A stretch of DNA of 64,000 bases from Pseudomonas sp. TH41 (GCF_016650695.1 NZ_JAEKFH010000001.1:248001-312000); one strand, 5' to 3'. Shown: positions 18,701 to 28,208, counted from the first letter of the stretch. Made by a program: numbers and translations. Notes: generated by a model not told the origin, from the letters alone.

Positions 18701-19942
18701 ATGAAGTTCAGTTTTGTAGATAACAGCAAGCCGAGCCGTCGGCGTGTTCTACGCGATGCCTTCACCCTGGCCTTGGCGTCCTCTCCGTTGGCAAGCCTCG
18801 CCAGGGCGGCCGACGAAAATGCCGAAGACGTGACTTTTGCTGCTGGCCCGCGGCCGCTGGTGCAATACCCGCAAAAACGACCATTGACCCTGGTGACCAC
18901 TCGCCCACCGCATCTGGAGACGCCATTCTCTGTCTTCAATCAAGGGCCTATCACGCCCAATGACGCCTTTTTCGTGCGTTACCACCTGGCCAATTTCCCG
19001 ACCAGCATCGATCCGGACAACTACCGTTTGACGATCAAGGGCTCGGTCAACACCCCGCTGTCATTGTCCCTTGCAGAACTCAAGACCCTCGCCGAACCGG
19101 TAGAGGTGGTGGCCGTCAATCAGTGTTCGGGTAATAGCCGTGGTTTTTCGATGCCGCGGGTGTTCGGCGCTCAGTTGGGCAATGGATCAATGGGCAATGC
19201 CCGTTGGGTGGGGGTACCGCTCAAGGCAGTATTGGAAAAGGCGGGGGTGAAGGCCGACGCCAGACAAGTGACATTCCGTGGGCTCGATAAGCCGGTGCTG
19301 CCGACCACGCCGGAGTTCATCAAGGCCCTGGATATCAGCCATGCCATGGATGGCGAGCCGATGATCGCCTGGTCGATGAACGGTGCCGATTTGCCATTCC
19401 TCAACGGTTACCCGATACGTCTGGTGGTGCCAGGCTATTTCGGCACGTATTGGGTCAAGCACCTGAGTGAGATCGAAGTCGTCGACCACACCTATGACGG
19501 TTTCTTCATGGCTAAAGGCTACCGGGTTCCGGACAACGATTGTTTCTGCATCGCCCCTGGCACCACTGCCGCGCAGACTCAGCCGATTTCCAAGTTGCCG
19601 GTGCGCAGCTTCATCACCAGCCTTAAACACGGTGATGTATTGCCGCTGAAAAAAAGCGTGGTGCTCAAGGGCATAGCGTTCGACGGCGGCGCAGGGGTCA
19701 ACAAGGTGGACATTTCGATCGACGGCGGTAAAACCTGGCGCGAAGCCAGGCTGGGGCAGGATCTGGGCCGTTTCTCCTTCCGTGAGTGGACGCTGGCCAT
19801 CACCTTTACCAGCAAGGGTGCTACGCAGTTGATGGTGCGAGCCAGTAACAGTGCGGGCGAGACGCAACCGCTGCAAGCCGACTGGAACCCCGGTGGCTAC
19901 CGCCGCCACGTCGTAGAAACCAGCCACGTGATCGTTGCCTGA
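18701..19942 (+). CDS. Sulfite dehydrogenase, molybdopterin catalytic subunit (SorA-like)
   Basis: 413 residues. A twin-arginine signal (SRRRVLR at residues 12-18, then a hydrophobic stretch ending in ASLARA) sends the folded, cofactor-loaded protein to the periplasm. The oxidoreductase molybdopterin-binding domain follows, with molybdenum-ligating Cys142 in VNQCSGNSRGF. The Mo-co dimerisation domain forms the C-terminal third (VNKVDISIDGGKTWREARL... REWTLAITF). The family oxidises sulfite to sulfate. The neighbouring cytochrome c gene starts 10 bases after the stop and is the expected electron acceptor. The start is supported by GAGAG upstream. Confidence 0.9.
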   Translation: MKFSFVDNSKPSRRRVLRDAFTLALASSPLASLARAADENAEDVTFAAGPRPLVQYPQKRPLTLVTTRPPHLETPFSVFNQGPITPNDAFFVRYHLANFPTSIDPDNYRLTIKGSVNTPLSLSLAELKTLAEPVEVVAVNQCSGNSRGFSMPRVFGAQLGNGSMGNARWVGVPLKAVLEKAGVKADARQVTFRGLDKPVLPTTPEFIKALDISHAMDGEPMIAWSMNGADLPFLNGYPIRLVVPGYFGTYWVKHLSEIEVVDHTYDGFFMAKGYRVPDNDCFCIAPGTTAAQTQPISKLPVRSFITSLKHGDVLPLKKSVVLKGIAFDGGAGVNKVDISIDGGKTWREARLGQDLGRFSFREWTLAITFTSKGATQLMVRASNSAGETQPLQADWNPGGYRRHVVETSHVIVA

Positions 19943-19952
19943 GGAGGGCCGC

Positions 19953-20600
19953 ATGACACTCATGAAATTCATGACCACCGTGCTGTGCACGGCTCAGGTT
20001 TGCTTGGCCGGCATGGTTAGCGCAGCGCCCCTATCGATCACGTTGCCGCCCGAAACGGCTGTGTTCAAACCCAGTGCGCTGCCTGGCTACCCATTGGCTC
20101 AGCAGAAGTGTTCCACCTGCCATTCTGCCGATTACATCAACTTCCAGCCCCCTGGCATGAGCCTGGTGCAGTGGACTGGCGAGGCGAGCAAGATGCAGCA
20201 CGTGTACGGTGCTCCGATCAACGATCAGGACGTGAACATTATCGGCGCCTACCTGGCGGCGACCTACGGCAGTGCCCATGCCAGCGATGCCGATGTGCAG
20301 GCTGCCTCGAACCCGGCGGCGGGCCAGCCCCCGGCAGCGCCGGTAGCAAAAGTCGACGCCATGACCTTGCTCCAGAACAACGGCTGCCTGTCCTGCCACG
20401 CGATCGATCATAAGGTGGTAGGCCCGGCCTATCACGAGGTGGCTGCCAAGTATGGAAATGATCCGCAGGCACTGACCAGGGTAACGTCCAGTATTCAGAG
20501 CGGCGGGACCGGTAAATGGGGGGAAATCCCAATGCCGCCTTACGCGCAATTAAGCCCGGATGACCTGCAAACCCTGGCGACTTTTATCCTGCATCAGTAA
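19953..20600 (+). CDS. Di-haem cytochrome c, partner of sulfite dehydrogenase (SorB-like)
   Basis: 215 residues with a signal peptide (residues 1-25, ending in GMVSAAP). Two CXXCH haem motifs are visible: CSTCH near residue 50 and CLSCH near residue 147. The second half is a class I cytochrome c of cytochrome c551 type (YHEVAAKYGNDPQAL, PMPPYAQLSPDDLQTLATFIL). The Pro/Ala-rich linker between the halves suggests two haem domains. GAGGAGGG precedes the ATG at 19953. Translation is linked to the sulfite dehydrogenase gene. SorB of the best-studied sulfite dehydrogenases carries a single haem, so the second site is unusual. Confidence 0.88.
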   Translation: MTLMKFMTTVLCTAQVCLAGMVSAAPLSITLPPETAVFKPSALPGYPLAQQKCSTCHSADYINFQPPGMSLVQWTGEASKMQHVYGAPINDQDVNIIGAYLAATYGSAHASDADVQAASNPAAGQPPAAPVAKVDAMTLLQNNGCLSCHAIDHKVVGPAYHEVAAKYGNDPQALTRVTSSIQSGGTGKWGEIPMPPYAQLSPDDLQTLATFILHQ

Positions 20601-20621
20601 GCCGTCTTTCACTCGCTTAAA

Positions 20622-20668
20622 AGCAGTCGCAAAACCGGTGCCTTGCGTTTCCCGGTTTTGCGACTGCT
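20622..20668. terminator. Long hairpin downstream of the sulfite dehydrogenase operon
   Basis: Perfect 17-bp arms AGCAGTCGCAAAACCGG / CCGGTTTTGCGACTGCT with a 13-base loop. It begins 22 bases after the cytochrome stop and probably acts as terminator or mRNA 3' protector. The arms resemble the interior of family C REPINs, so it may derive from one. Confidence 0.6.
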
Positions 20669-20732
20669 GCGCAGCCGAACGGGGCGGTGCGGCATTCCGA
20701 CAAGCCCCTTCGCCACAAAGGCAGAGTGACGA

Positions 20733-21092
20733 CTAAGGTGGGTCGAGTTGGTCCAGCGCTCGGTTCACCGCGAGCTCACCCAGCATGATGACTTGCGCAA
20801 TGCCCAACAGGGTGTTGCGACCTGGTCCCTCGGTATGGTCCGCCAAATCCATGGTCATGACATTGGCTGATGCCAGTGACTCGCATGCGTGGGCCAGCAG
20901 GGTTTCGATACTGAGTTCCGGGTTGACGATGAACATGGAGTCGGGCGTGCGGGGAGTCGCTTTAATGTCGGCGGCAGAGGGGAAATGGAAATCGAGGGCG
21001 CGCTCGGCAGCGTCGTTGAGTTTGTTTGAACCGAGGCCTTCGTACGGCGATGCCGGATCGGTGTCCGGCGGATTGGGTGTAACTTTGAACAT
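20733..21092 (-). CDS. DUF6124 family protein
   Basis: 119 residues. It opens with MFKVTPNPPDTDPASPY, the typical start of this small family found mostly in pseudomonads, followed by a helical part (LNDAAERALDFHF... IETLLAHACESLASANVMTMDLADHTEG... LLGIAQVIMLGELAVNRALD). Function is unknown; no signal peptide or catalytic motif is visible. The gene stands alone and is preceded by a long leader rich in inverted repeats (listed next). Confidence 0.75.
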   Translation of the reverse strand: MFKVTPNPPDTDPASPYEGLGSNKLNDAAERALDFHFPSAADIKATPRTPDSMFIVNPELSIETLLAHACESLASANVMTMDLADHTEGPGRNTLLGIAQVIMLGELAVNRALDQLDPP

Positions 21093-21119
21093 AAATCAAA
21101 CTCCTGATACGAGTTTATT

Positions 21120-21290
21120 TTAAGAAGAGCCATCACACTCGCTACCAAACGAAGGGTGGCGGCCATACGCGGGTTGGTAGACCGGTCGTATCAGAACCCG
21201 GCGCCCTCGAAAGGGCCCCGCGCATGGCCACCATAATAGGTGACGCCATGCGCCATGATACGAAACCGGGCTACCAAACCCGATCACTGA
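21120..21290 (-). ncRNA. Structured leader or small RNA upstream of the DUF6124 gene
   Basis: Positions 21171-21193 (GGGTTGGTAGACCGG then TCGTATCA) pair with 21256-21281 (TGATACG... CTACCAAACCC). Nested inside are hairpin GCCCT/AGGGC (21203-21216) and a GTGGC-GGCCATACGCGG / CCGCGCATGGCCAC pairing. A third copy of the CTACCAAA arm at 21142-21149 can compete for the same partner. Mutually exclusive stems in the 5' leader are the layout of an attenuator or cis-regulatory RNA. The pairing could also belong to a mobile palindromic element. Confidence 0.45.
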
Positions 21291-21449
21291 TGTTCAGCGA
21301 CAGGGAAACAGTAGAGGTCGGGGTCAAGGCGCACAAGCCGGCGGATTCTGTCTTAACCGTAGGCAATGACGCAAGGTGTTGTAGCTCTCAGGAGGTAACA
21401 CAGAGCGTCATTAAACAAGCGCGTTAAACGGGTAATGCCTGTCCGCGAT

Positions 21450-21584
21450 CTGTAGCAGCTGGCGAAGCCTGCGTTCGGCTGCGCAGCAGTCGTAAAACCT
21501 GTGCACGAGGTCTTCCTGAAACACCGCATCGCCTGATTTCACGACGGCTGCGCCGCCGAACGCAGGCTTCGCCAGCTGCTACAG
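21450..21584. repeat. REPIN, family C
   Basis: Arms CTGTAGCAGCTGGCGAAGCC and GGCTTCGCCAGCTGCTACAG extend through a conserved GCGTTCGGC block. The interior is the reverse complement of the interior of the copy at 42538-42658. Confidence 0.9.
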
Positions 21585-21652
21585 GACGCGTGTTTCGCGT
21601 GAGATTTTCTTAGACTGGCATTACGTTAAACGGGTGAATTTTTCGGCGAGCC

Positions 21653-22390
21653 TCAGCTGTCTCTGTGCGCGCCATTCACCGGCAGGCGACTGCCCAGGCG
21701 ATAGCGTGAGGAGGGATGGATCAGGCGGACATAGGTGACGATTTTGCCCTGGCTCCAGGTCCGGCGCATGAGGACCAGGCAGGGTTCATTGGCATCGATT
21801 TGCATGTGTTTGCTTTCATCGCTGCTGGGGTGGCTGGCTTCGACGATATGTTCCATTTCATCGGGCCTGATGACCTGCAACAGGTACCTGGCCGATTGCA
21901 GGTGCTCGCCAAAATCTTGCTGCAGAAATTCCGGCACCAGTTCGGGATTGACGTAACGATCCTCCAGCTGCACCGGTACGCCTTCTTCGCAATGCACACA
22001 GACCAGATGAAAAACCGAAGAGCCGGTGGCCAGCGACAGGGCGGAGGCTACCGGCATTGAGGCCGCCTCGCGTCCCAGGTGCAGGACGCGGCAGGTGTAA
22101 CTGTGACCCCGAGCGAGGATTTCGTCGGCAATGTTGGTGATTCGCAGCAGGTTCGATTGTGGTTTGCTTTCGGCCACGAAGGTACCTACGCCCGAGATCC
22201 GCACCAAATGGCCTTCTTCGGTAAGCTCGCGCAATGCCCGGTTGACGGTCATGCGCGACATGCCCAGTTCCTGCACCAAACGGTTCTCTGAAGGGATCAG
22301 GTCGCCGGGTTTCCAAACGCCCGCGCGAAGCTGGCCTTGCACAAAATCCTTCGCGCGCCGATAGAGCGCTTGCGGTGCATTTTTAATCAT
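21653..22390 (-). CDS. HutC-like GntR family repressor
   Basis: 245 residues. The GntR winged helix is at residues 8-75 (ALYRRAKDFVQGQL, GDLIPSENRLVQELGMSRMTVNRALRELTEEGHLVRISGVGTFVAE). A UTRA effector domain follows (LARGHSYTCRVLHLGRE... VQLEDRYVNPELVPEFLQQDF... EPCLVLMRRTW). Overall it follows HutC, the histidine utilisation repressor that senses urocanate. It ends a six-gene operon and overlaps the aminotransferase stop by one base. HutC-type operators stand before three nearby transcription units (26806, 31084, 31374). As no hutUIG genes are present, it may be a paralog of the main hutC. Confidence 0.88.
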   Translation of the reverse strand: MIKNAPQALYRRAKDFVQGQLRAGVWKPGDLIPSENRLVQELGMSRMTVNRALRELTEEGHLVRISGVGTFVAESKPQSNLLRITNIADEILARGHSYTCRVLHLGREAASMPVASALSLATGSSVFHLVCVHCEEGVPVQLEDRYVNPELVPEFLQQDFGEHLQSARYLLQVIRPDEMEHIVEASHPSSDESKHMQIDANEPCLVLMRRTWSQGKIVTYVRLIHPSSRYRLGSRLPVNGAHRDS

Positions 22391-23526
22391 TAGTCGGTCC
22401 GTGTCTCTTGTACGGCAAGGACGCTTGCCAGGGCTTGGAGGAAAAGGTCGTTATCGTCACAGCTTCCGATGGATACCCGCAAGTGCCGAGCGTATCCGGC
22501 TTCGCGCCAGGGCTTGATGATCACCCCCTCACGTAGCAGTGCCTGATTGATAATTTCGGCAGGATAAGGGGTGCTGAAGTACAGGAAATTGGTCATGGAG
22601 GGTGCGGTCCGGATGCCTTGTTCCTGCAGCGCGACCACCAGCCGCCGGCGTTCGCTGGCGACATGGGACAGGCAGGCTTGCAGATGTTCATCGTCGGCCA
22701 GCGCCGCAACCGCCGCGGCCTGGGCCACGCGGTTAACGTTGAAGGGTGTGCGCAGACGGTTGATCAGATCGGCCAGCAGCGGATCGCTGACGATACCGTA
22801 GCCAACGCGCAAACCCGCCAGGGAATAAGCCTTGGAGAAGGTTCGCAGCAGGACAAACGGTTTGCCGCAGGCCTGAATCAAGCCCAGGCAATCCGGATAG
22901 TCGGCCTCCTGTCGGGCGTATTCATAATAGGCCTCATCGAACACCAGCAAACATTGCGCGGGCAATGCGTCGAGCACCTGCTGCAACTCGTCGGCGCTCA
23001 GGGTGCAGCCCACCGGATTGGACGGGCAGGAAAACATCAGCAGGCGCGTGTGTGGCGTGAGTGCGGCGACCATCGCCGCCACGTCGAAGGTGCCTTCGGC
23101 GGTCATGGGTACGCCTACCACCCGGGCACCGGCTGCCATGGGGTAGATAAAGTGCAAGCCGAAGGACGGCACCACGGTGACGACTTCATCGTCGTGGTCC
23201 AAAAACACCCGGCTGATGACGCTCAGCAAATCTTCCGAGCCATTGCCGAACACCAAGTGATCTTCCGGTACGTCGAGTTTTTTCGACAGTGCGGCGCGTA
23301 ATGCCTGGCAACCGGCATCGGGGTACAGCGCAATTTCACTGCAAGCCCGGGCCATTGCGGCGGTAACGGCGGGTGCCGGGCCCATCGGGTTTTCATTGCT
23401 GCCCAGTTTGGCCACGCGGGTCAGACCGAAGCGCTTGCGCACCGCATCCGAACCGAGGCCGGCGTTGTAGCTGGCCAGGTCACGTACTTCGGCTCGGGCT
23501 AACAGATTCAGATCGTTGGCATTCAT
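22390..23526 (-). CDS. HisC-like PLP-dependent aminotransferase
   Basis: 378 residues, fold type I class I/II aminotransferase of the histidinol-phosphate aminotransferase group: [10 protein letters not shown] near residue 41, FSCPSNPVG near 165, FDEAYYEYA near 196 and the PLP lysine K232 in [17 protein letters not shown]. HisC-type enzymes also transaminate histidine and aromatic amino acids. No other his biosynthesis genes are near; it lies between a transporter and a HutC-like repressor. Interconversion of imidazolepyruvate (or a related keto acid) and histidine fits better than a biosynthetic role. Confidence 0.86.
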   Translation of the reverse strand: MNANDLNLLARAEVRDLASYNAGLGSDAVRKRFGLTRVAKLGSNENPMGPAPAVTAAMARACSEIALYPDAGCQALRAALSKKLDVPEDHLVFGNGSEDLLSVISRVFLDHDDEVVTVVPSFGLHFIYPMAAGARVVGVPMTAEGTFDVAAMVAALTPHTRLLMFSCPSNPVGCTLSADELQQVLDALPAQCLLVFDEAYYEYARQEADYPDCLGLIQACGKPFVLLRTFSKAYSLAGLRVGYGIVSDPLLADLINRLRTPFNVNRVAQAAAVAALADDEHLQACLSHVASERRRLVVALQEQGIRTAPSMTNFLYFSTPYPAEIINQALLREGVIIKPWREAGYARHLRVSIGSCDDNDLFLQALASVLAVQETRTD

Positions 23527-24362
23527 ACAGGGCTGACCTCTTTGGTGTCTTGCCAGAAGGCATTGCGATCCAGGTAGTTCTGCAAGAATTGCTGCAGGCG
23601 CGGCTGTTCGGCGTTGTGAAAGATTTCGTGGGGCGTGCCTTGAGCGACCACCTGACCCTGATCGAGAAACACCACCGAATCGGCAACCTGGGCGGCGAAG
23701 CCCATTTCATGGGTGACCACCACCATGGTCATGCCTTCCTTGGCCAGGGTTTTCATGACCTGCAGCACTTCGCCGACGAGTTCCGGGTCGAGGGCAGAAG
23801 TGGGTTCGTCGAACAGCATGATGTGCGGTTCCATTGCCAGCGCTCGGGCGATCGCCACGCGCTGTTGCTGACCACCCGACAGCTGCGCCGGATAGGCCGC
23901 GCCCTTGTGAGCCAACCCGACTTTATCGAGCATCGCCATGGCCCGTTGACGAGCGTCATCGGCAGACAGCTTGCGCACGCGCAGCAAGGCTTCACTCACA
24001 TTGCCGAGGGCGGTCATGTGCGGCCACAGGTTGAACTGCTGGAAGACCATGCCGACATTGCGCCGCACCAGATTGATTTGCGACTGCGCCGCGCGCTTGC
24101 GGCCCTTGCCGTTTTCCGGCACCCAGCCAAGTAACTGGCCTTCGATATAAATCTCACCCTCGTCGTATTCCTCAAGGAACGCCATGCTGCGCAGCAGGGT
24201 GCTTTTGCCTGAGCCGGAGGGGCCAATCAGGCACACCACTTCAGAATGCCGGACCTGCAAATCGATACCCTTGAGTACACGCAGGTTGCCGAAGCTCTTG
24301 CCGACGTTGTGCAGTTTCAGCATCGGCTCGCTGTTGTCGGAGAGTGGCTTGGAAGTCTTCAT
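23523..24362 (-). CDS. Polar amino acid ABC transporter, ATP-binding protein
   Basis: 279 residues. Walker [10 protein letters not shown] lies near residue 48, the signature LSGGQQQR, Walker [14 protein letters not shown] and the H-loop VVTHEMGFA are all present. The pattern is that of the GlnQ/HisP group for polar amino acids. The ATG at 24362, preceded by AGGTGAA, was taken; the open frame upstream to 24560 overlaps the permease gene and shows no family similarity. It couples to two permeases and a binding protein in the same operon and overlaps the aminotransferase gene by 4 bases. Confidence 0.92.
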   Translation of the reverse strand: MKTSKPLSDNSEPMLKLHNVGKSFGNLRVLKGIDLQVRHSEVVCLIGPSGSGKSTLLRSMAFLEEYDEGEIYIEGQLLGWVPENGKGRKRAAQSQINLVRRNVGMVFQQFNLWPHMTALGNVSEALLRVRKLSADDARQRAMAMLDKVGLAHKGAAYPAQLSGGQQQRVAIARALAMEPHIMLFDEPTSALDPELVGEVLQVMKTLAKEGMTMVVVTHEMGFAAQVADSVVFLDQGQVVAQGTPHEIFHNAEQPRLQQFLQNYLDRNAFWQDTKEVSPV

Positions 24363-24463
24363 CGCTTCACCTGATTGTTTCAATACGGATGAGTGTGGCG
24401 GGGCTGTTGGCGTCGAAGGGACTGACTTCGCGCGCAGGTCCACGGCGGCAGAATGGAGGCCTT

Positions 24464-25135
24464 TCATCGCGGCTGCTTCTGCATGAAACGCCCGACGCGC
24501 ACTTCCAGCAACATGCCCAACCGTGAGCAGGCTTCCACCAGCAGCAGGTAGCCGATGCACAGCACCAGCAGGGTTTCCACGAAGGCGAAGGTTTCCGAGC
24601 CAATGCCGGTCAGGACCATGGTCAGTTCAGGGATGGTGATGATCGACAACACGGCGGTTTCCTTACACAGGATGGTGACCAGATTGACCAGCGCCGGCAG
24701 GATGATCACCAGCATTTGCGGAATCTGAATGCGCACGATGCATTGCAGGCGGCTGATGCCCAGGCAGTCGGCGGCTTCCAGTTGTCCTCGGGCGACGGAC
24801 TCAAAACCGGTACGGAAAATTTCCGCGAAATAGACGCTGCCATAAATGCCCAAGCCGAGAATACCGGCCGGAATGGGGTCCAGGCTCAACCCAAAAGACG
24901 GGCCGCCGTAATACACCAGGAACAACTGGACCAGAAACGGCGTACTTCGAATCATCTCGATGAACGCCCGCAACGGCGCGCGCACCAGACTGTTGCCGAA
25001 CAGTTGCGCAACGGCGATCAACAGGCCCAACAGTAGACCCAGCGTGACCCCGGCGGACCAGGTACCGAGGGTGACCATGAAGCCTTGGCCGATATCTGCC
25101 AGGTGATCGGTGATGATCGTGGGGTCAAAGATCAT
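24464..25135 (-). CDS. Polar amino acid ABC transporter permease
   Basis: 223 residues with about five membrane segments. The HisMQ-type permease motif is present ([16 protein letters not shown] at the N-terminal third; [37 protein letters not shown] as the EAA loop contacting the ATPase). The start ATG at 25135 overlaps the stop of the other permease (ATGA), which marks translational coupling and fixes the start. It forms a heterodimeric channel with the product of the next gene upstream. Confidence 0.92.
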   Translation of the reverse strand: MIFDPTIITDHLADIGQGFMVTLGTWSAGVTLGLLLGLLIAVAQLFGNSLVRAPLRAFIEMIRSTPFLVQLFLVYYGGPSFGLSLDPIPAGILGLGIYGSVYFAEIFRTGFESVARGQLEAADCLGISRLQCIVRIQIPQMLVIILPALVNLVTILCKETAVLSIITIPELTMVLTGIGSETFAFVETLLVLCIGYLLLVEACSRLGMLLEVRVGRFMQKQPR

Positions 25136-25791
25136 GCGGTGCGCTCCTTCAGATGGCGTTCCAGCAGGCCGCCGAAGAACGCCAGCGGGATGTTGATCAG
25201 GCAATAGAAGCCCGCCAGCATCAGGTAGTCCTGAACGAACATGTAGTCACTGGCCGCGATGTTCTGCGCCGTGCGGGTCAGGTCGGCCAGCCCCACCACT
25301 GAGACCAGCGACGACGCCTTGATCAGCAGGATCATTTCATTGACCAGTGCCGGCAGGGTCAGGCGCACGGCTTGAGGGACACGAATGCGCACCAGCATTT
25401 GTCCTGAGCTCAGGCCCAGCAGGCCGGCGGCTTCCAGTTGGCCGCCGGGAATGGCGAGAAAGCCACCGCGCATGATTTCAGCGATATAGGCGCCTGCCGC
25501 CAGCGACAGGCCAATGACCGCCGCCACCATGGGCGACACGTTGGGCAGGCCGATACGCGGCAGGAAGTAATAGATGAACAGCAATTGCACCAGCAGTGGA
25601 ATGCCGCGGAACACGAATATATAGGCGCCACCCAGACGTCTGAGCAATGGCAGGGGCGACAGACGCAGGCTGCCGACGATTACACCGATGACAAAGCCAA
25701 TGGCCAGTGCCGCGACGGAAATCTCCAGGGTCACCAGCAGACTGTCGAGCAGCAGGGGCAGGTTTTGTAGTAGTAAAGGCCAATCGAACAT
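25132..25791 (-). CDS. Polar amino acid ABC transporter permease
   Basis: 219 residues, second permease of the pair. Motifs: TLEISVAALAIGFVIGVIVG, FRGIPLLVQLLFIYYFLP and the EAA loop EIMRGGFLAIPGGQLEAAGLLGLSSGQMLVRIRVPQA. Family and topology are the same as for the partner at 24464. It follows the binding protein gene by about 75 bases. Confidence 0.92.
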   Translation of the reverse strand: MFDWPLLLQNLPLLLDSLLVTLEISVAALAIGFVIGVIVGSLRLSPLPLLRRLGGAYIFVFRGIPLLVQLLFIYYFLPRIGLPNVSPMVAAVIGLSLAAGAYIAEIMRGGFLAIPGGQLEAAGLLGLSSGQMLVRIRVPQAVRLTLPALVNEMILLIKASSLVSVVGLADLTRTAQNIAASDYMFVQDYLMLAGFYCLINIPLAFFGGLLERHLKERTA

Positions 25792-25866
25792 CGTCGTGCC
25801 TCCAGCATGGATAAATCACCGGCTCGGCTGAGCCGGCGATCCGTTCATCGAACCCGCAAGCCTGGT

Positions 25867-26703
25867 TTACCAGGTAGGGTCGAAGTCAGCTTTTGGCACG
25901 TCCATTTCGGCCCCCAGCCATTTCTTTTGCAGGGCGGCGAGACGACCGTCTTCGTGCATTTTCAGCATCGCGGAATCGAGGGCGGCGATCAGGCTGTTGG
26001 CGTCGTCATCCTTGCGCCCCAGGTAGGCGAAGTAGGACTTTTTGCCGAACGGAGGCATCACCACTTTGTACTTGTCTGGGTGCTGGGCGGCCACATAGGA
26101 AATGTTCGGCAAGGAGTTAGCGACCGCAACGATGCGTTTGGTACCCAGCTCGGCGTAGGCCTGGTTGTTATCGATGTATTCACGCACATCGACTTTTTTC
26201 GGCAGGGTGGCGGCGAAGGTTTTCAGCTCTTCGAGCTGCGCCGAGCCTTTGCCTGCGCCCACGGCCTGGCCGGCGATGTCTTCAGGTTTATTGATGGGGC
26301 TATCCTTGGCGCTGACCAGCAACGCTACCGTCGCCTCGGCGATCGGCATCACGAAGTGGTAACGCTCCTTACGCGCCTTGGTGACGATGATAGGACCTGC
26401 AACCACGTCGAATTTCTTCGCTTCCAGCCCCGGCAATACGCTTGGCCATGGCAGGTCCATGAACCTGACCTTGACCCCCAACTCTTTGCCCAACTGCTCG
26501 AACAGCTCCGAGTTCAAGCCTTTCTGTTTTCCGTTCTCGGTGAAGTCGAAAGGCGCAAATTGCAGTTCGGTGCCCACCACCAGTTCACCGGCCTTTTTCA
26601 CATCGGCAAGTTGATCAGCCTGGGCGGCCATACAGGCGCCAGCCAGGGCCAAAGCGATACACAGGCCATTGAATTTTTTACTGAACAGAGAATCGAGTTG
26701 CAT
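25867..26703 (-). CDS. Periplasmic amino acid-type substrate-binding protein
   Basis: 278 residues with an N-terminal signal peptide (hydrophobic ALALAGACMAAQA around residues 15-29). It is a family 3 solute-binding protein: GELVVGTELQFAPFDFTENG, ELFEQLGKELGVKVRFMDLPWPSVLPGLEAKKFDVV, and QAVGAGKGSAQLEELKTFA. The usual binding-site arginine of this family (SGTTxE/R segments) is not evident: the loop PIIVTKARKERYHFVMPI replaces it, so the ligand may differ from ordinary amino acids. It is the first gene of the operon and lies downstream of a HutC-type operator. Confidence 0.9.
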   Translation of the reverse strand: MQLDSLFSKKFNGLCIALALAGACMAAQADQLADVKKAGELVVGTELQFAPFDFTENGKQKGLNSELFEQLGKELGVKVRFMDLPWPSVLPGLEAKKFDVVAGPIIVTKARKERYHFVMPIAEATVALLVSAKDSPINKPEDIAGQAVGAGKGSAQLEELKTFAATLPKKVDVREYIDNNQAYAELGTKRIVAVANSLPNISYVAAQHPDKYKVVMPPFGKKSYFAYLGRKDDDANSLIAALDSAMLKMHEDGRLAALQKKWLGAEMDVPKADFDPTW

Positions 26704-26805
26704 GGTGTAACTCCTTCATCAGATGCAGTGAGGCTTATGGTGTGTGTTGGTTCTAGTTATGTGTTGCGGGTGATTCATTAGCGCTACAGCAGTTAACGTG
26801 CCATG

Positions 26806-26819
26806 GCGGTATATACAGC
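26806..26819. promoter_or_regulatory. HutC-type operator before the transporter operon
   Basis: Core GTATATAC within GCGGTATATACAGC, about 100 bases upstream of the binding-protein start. It matches the TGTA-N2-TACA form bound by HutC in one half exactly and deviates by one base in the other. Confidence 0.7.
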
Positions 26820-26831
26820 TTGAACGGGTAC

Positions 26832-28208
26832 TCAGCCGAGGATTTTTCCCGGATTGAGAATGCCCTTGGGGTCGAAGCAATCCTTGAGTTGCTGCATGGC
26901 CTGGCGAGCCTCGAGGCTGACCGAGTGATGGAGAAACTCGCGCTTGAGCAGGCCGATGCCATGTTCGGCGGAGACCGAGCCGCCCAGTTCGCCGACCGCG
27001 CTATAGACCAGTTCCTCGACTTCAAGGATGGGGGCGGGCTGGGGCAAGGAAGCGCAGTCGACAGTCAGGTGCAGGTTGCTGTCACCGATGTGTCCGAAAT
27101 ACACGCTGCGGTTGCCCGGCCAGCGCTGCTCCAGACGCTGGCGACAGCGTTCGGCGAAGTCGCCGATCAAGCCGATGGGCAGGCTGACGTCGAAATTCAA
27201 CGGGGTCATGCGTTGGGGAAATTCGCCGGTCGCTTCACGGATTTTCCAGAGTGCCCGGGCCTGGGTCTGGGAACTGGCCAATACCGCATCGACCACTTCA
27301 TTGGCGGCAAAGGCCTCTTCCAGCGTTTGTTCAAGTAGCTCCCGAGGGCTGGCGGACTCGAGCAGCACATACAGCGGATGATCCAGCGACATAGGCGCGC
27401 TCGGGTTTTCCAGCCAGGAAACGCCCAGGCGGAAGAAGTCTTGCCACATCAGTTCATAAGCTTGCGGAGTACCGACGCTGCGCTGCACCCGGCGCAGCAG
27501 GCTGACCGCACTGGCATAATCGGGCAGGGCGCAGAGCAATGTGGTGGTTTCGCCCGGTGTCGGGGCCAGTTTCAATACCGCACGGGTAATCACCCCAAGG
27601 GTGCCTTCGCTGCCGATGAAGCACTGTTTCAGGTCATAACCGCAGTTGTTCTTGATCATTTTGTTGAGCAGGTTGAGCACCCGGCCATCGGCCAGGACCA
27701 CCTCCAGCCCGAGTACCAGATCGCGGGTCATGCCGTAGCGGATCACCGCATTGCCGCCCGCATTGGTGGCGATGTTGCCGCCAATCTGGCATGAACCCCG
27801 AGCGCCGAGATCCAGCGGGAACAGAAAACCGGCCTCGATCGCCGCTTGCTGGATTTCCTCCAGGGTGGTGCCGGCCCAGACGCTGATGGTCGCCGCCGCC
27901 GGGTCGATTTCTTCGATGCCGCGCAGGCGCTCAAGGGACAGGGCAATGTCCGTCTCACGAGGCACTGCGCCACCCGCCAGGCCAGTCATCCCGCCTTGGG
28001 GGACCACCGATTGCTGTGCGTTGTGGCAGATGCGCAAGGCACTCGCGACCTGCTCGGTGGTGCGCGGCAGCAATAGCGCGGCAGGGCAGGCCGGTGCGTG
28101 GCCGGTCCAGTCGCTGTAATGCCGTTGACTGATGTCGGCACCGGTCACCACCGCGGCATCACCCAGTGCTTGGCGCAACTGTTCCAGGGTTTGTTGCAGA
28201 TCGTTCAT
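26832..28208 (-). CDS. FAD-binding oxidoreductase (D-2-hydroxyacid dehydrogenase, GlcD/DLD type)
   Basis: 458 residues. The PCMH-type FAD domain occupies the first half (VVPQGGMTGLAGGAVPRETDIALSLERL, GSCQIGGNIATNAGGNAVIRYGMTRDLVLGLEVVLADG). The FAD-oxidase C-terminal domain is in the second half (YFGHIGDSNLHLTV, SAEHGIGLLKREFL). The family oxidises D-2-hydroxy acids to keto acids and passes electrons to quinone, ETF or cytochrome. It is the third gene after histidine ammonia-lyase and lies four bases after the FMN-dependent dehydrogenase, so the two can cover both stereoisomers of one hydroxy acid. Confidence 0.88.
   Translation of the reverse strand: MNDLQQTLEQLRQALGDAAVVTGADISQRHYSDWTGHAPACPAALLLPRTTEQVASALRICHNAQQSVVPQGGMTGLAGGAVPRETDIALSLERLRGIEEIDPAAATISVWAGTTLEEIQQAAIEAGFLFPLDLGARGSCQIGGNIATNAGGNAVIRYGMTRDLVLGLEVVLADGRVLNLLNKMIKNNCGYDLKQCFIGSEGTLGVITRAVLKLAPTPGETTTLLCALPDYASAVSLLRRVQRSVGTPQAYELMWQDFFRLGVSWLENPSAPMSLDHPLYVLLESASPRELLEQTLEEAFAANEVVDAVLASSQTQARALWKIREATGEFPQRMTPLNFDVSLPIGLIGDFAERCRQRLEQRWPGNRSVYFGHIGDSNLHLTVDCASLPQPAPILEVEELVYSAVGELGGSVSAEHGIGLLKREFLHHSVSLEARQAMQQLKDCFDPKGILNPGKILG

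Noticed and set aside
21224..21427. A 67-codon frame in the DUF6124 leader
   Set aside because: Overlaps the palindromic structure and has no convincing ribosome site or similarity.
24363..24560. N-terminal extension of the ABC ATPase
   Set aside because: Family proteins begin near the ATG at 24362 and the extension overlaps the permease gene.
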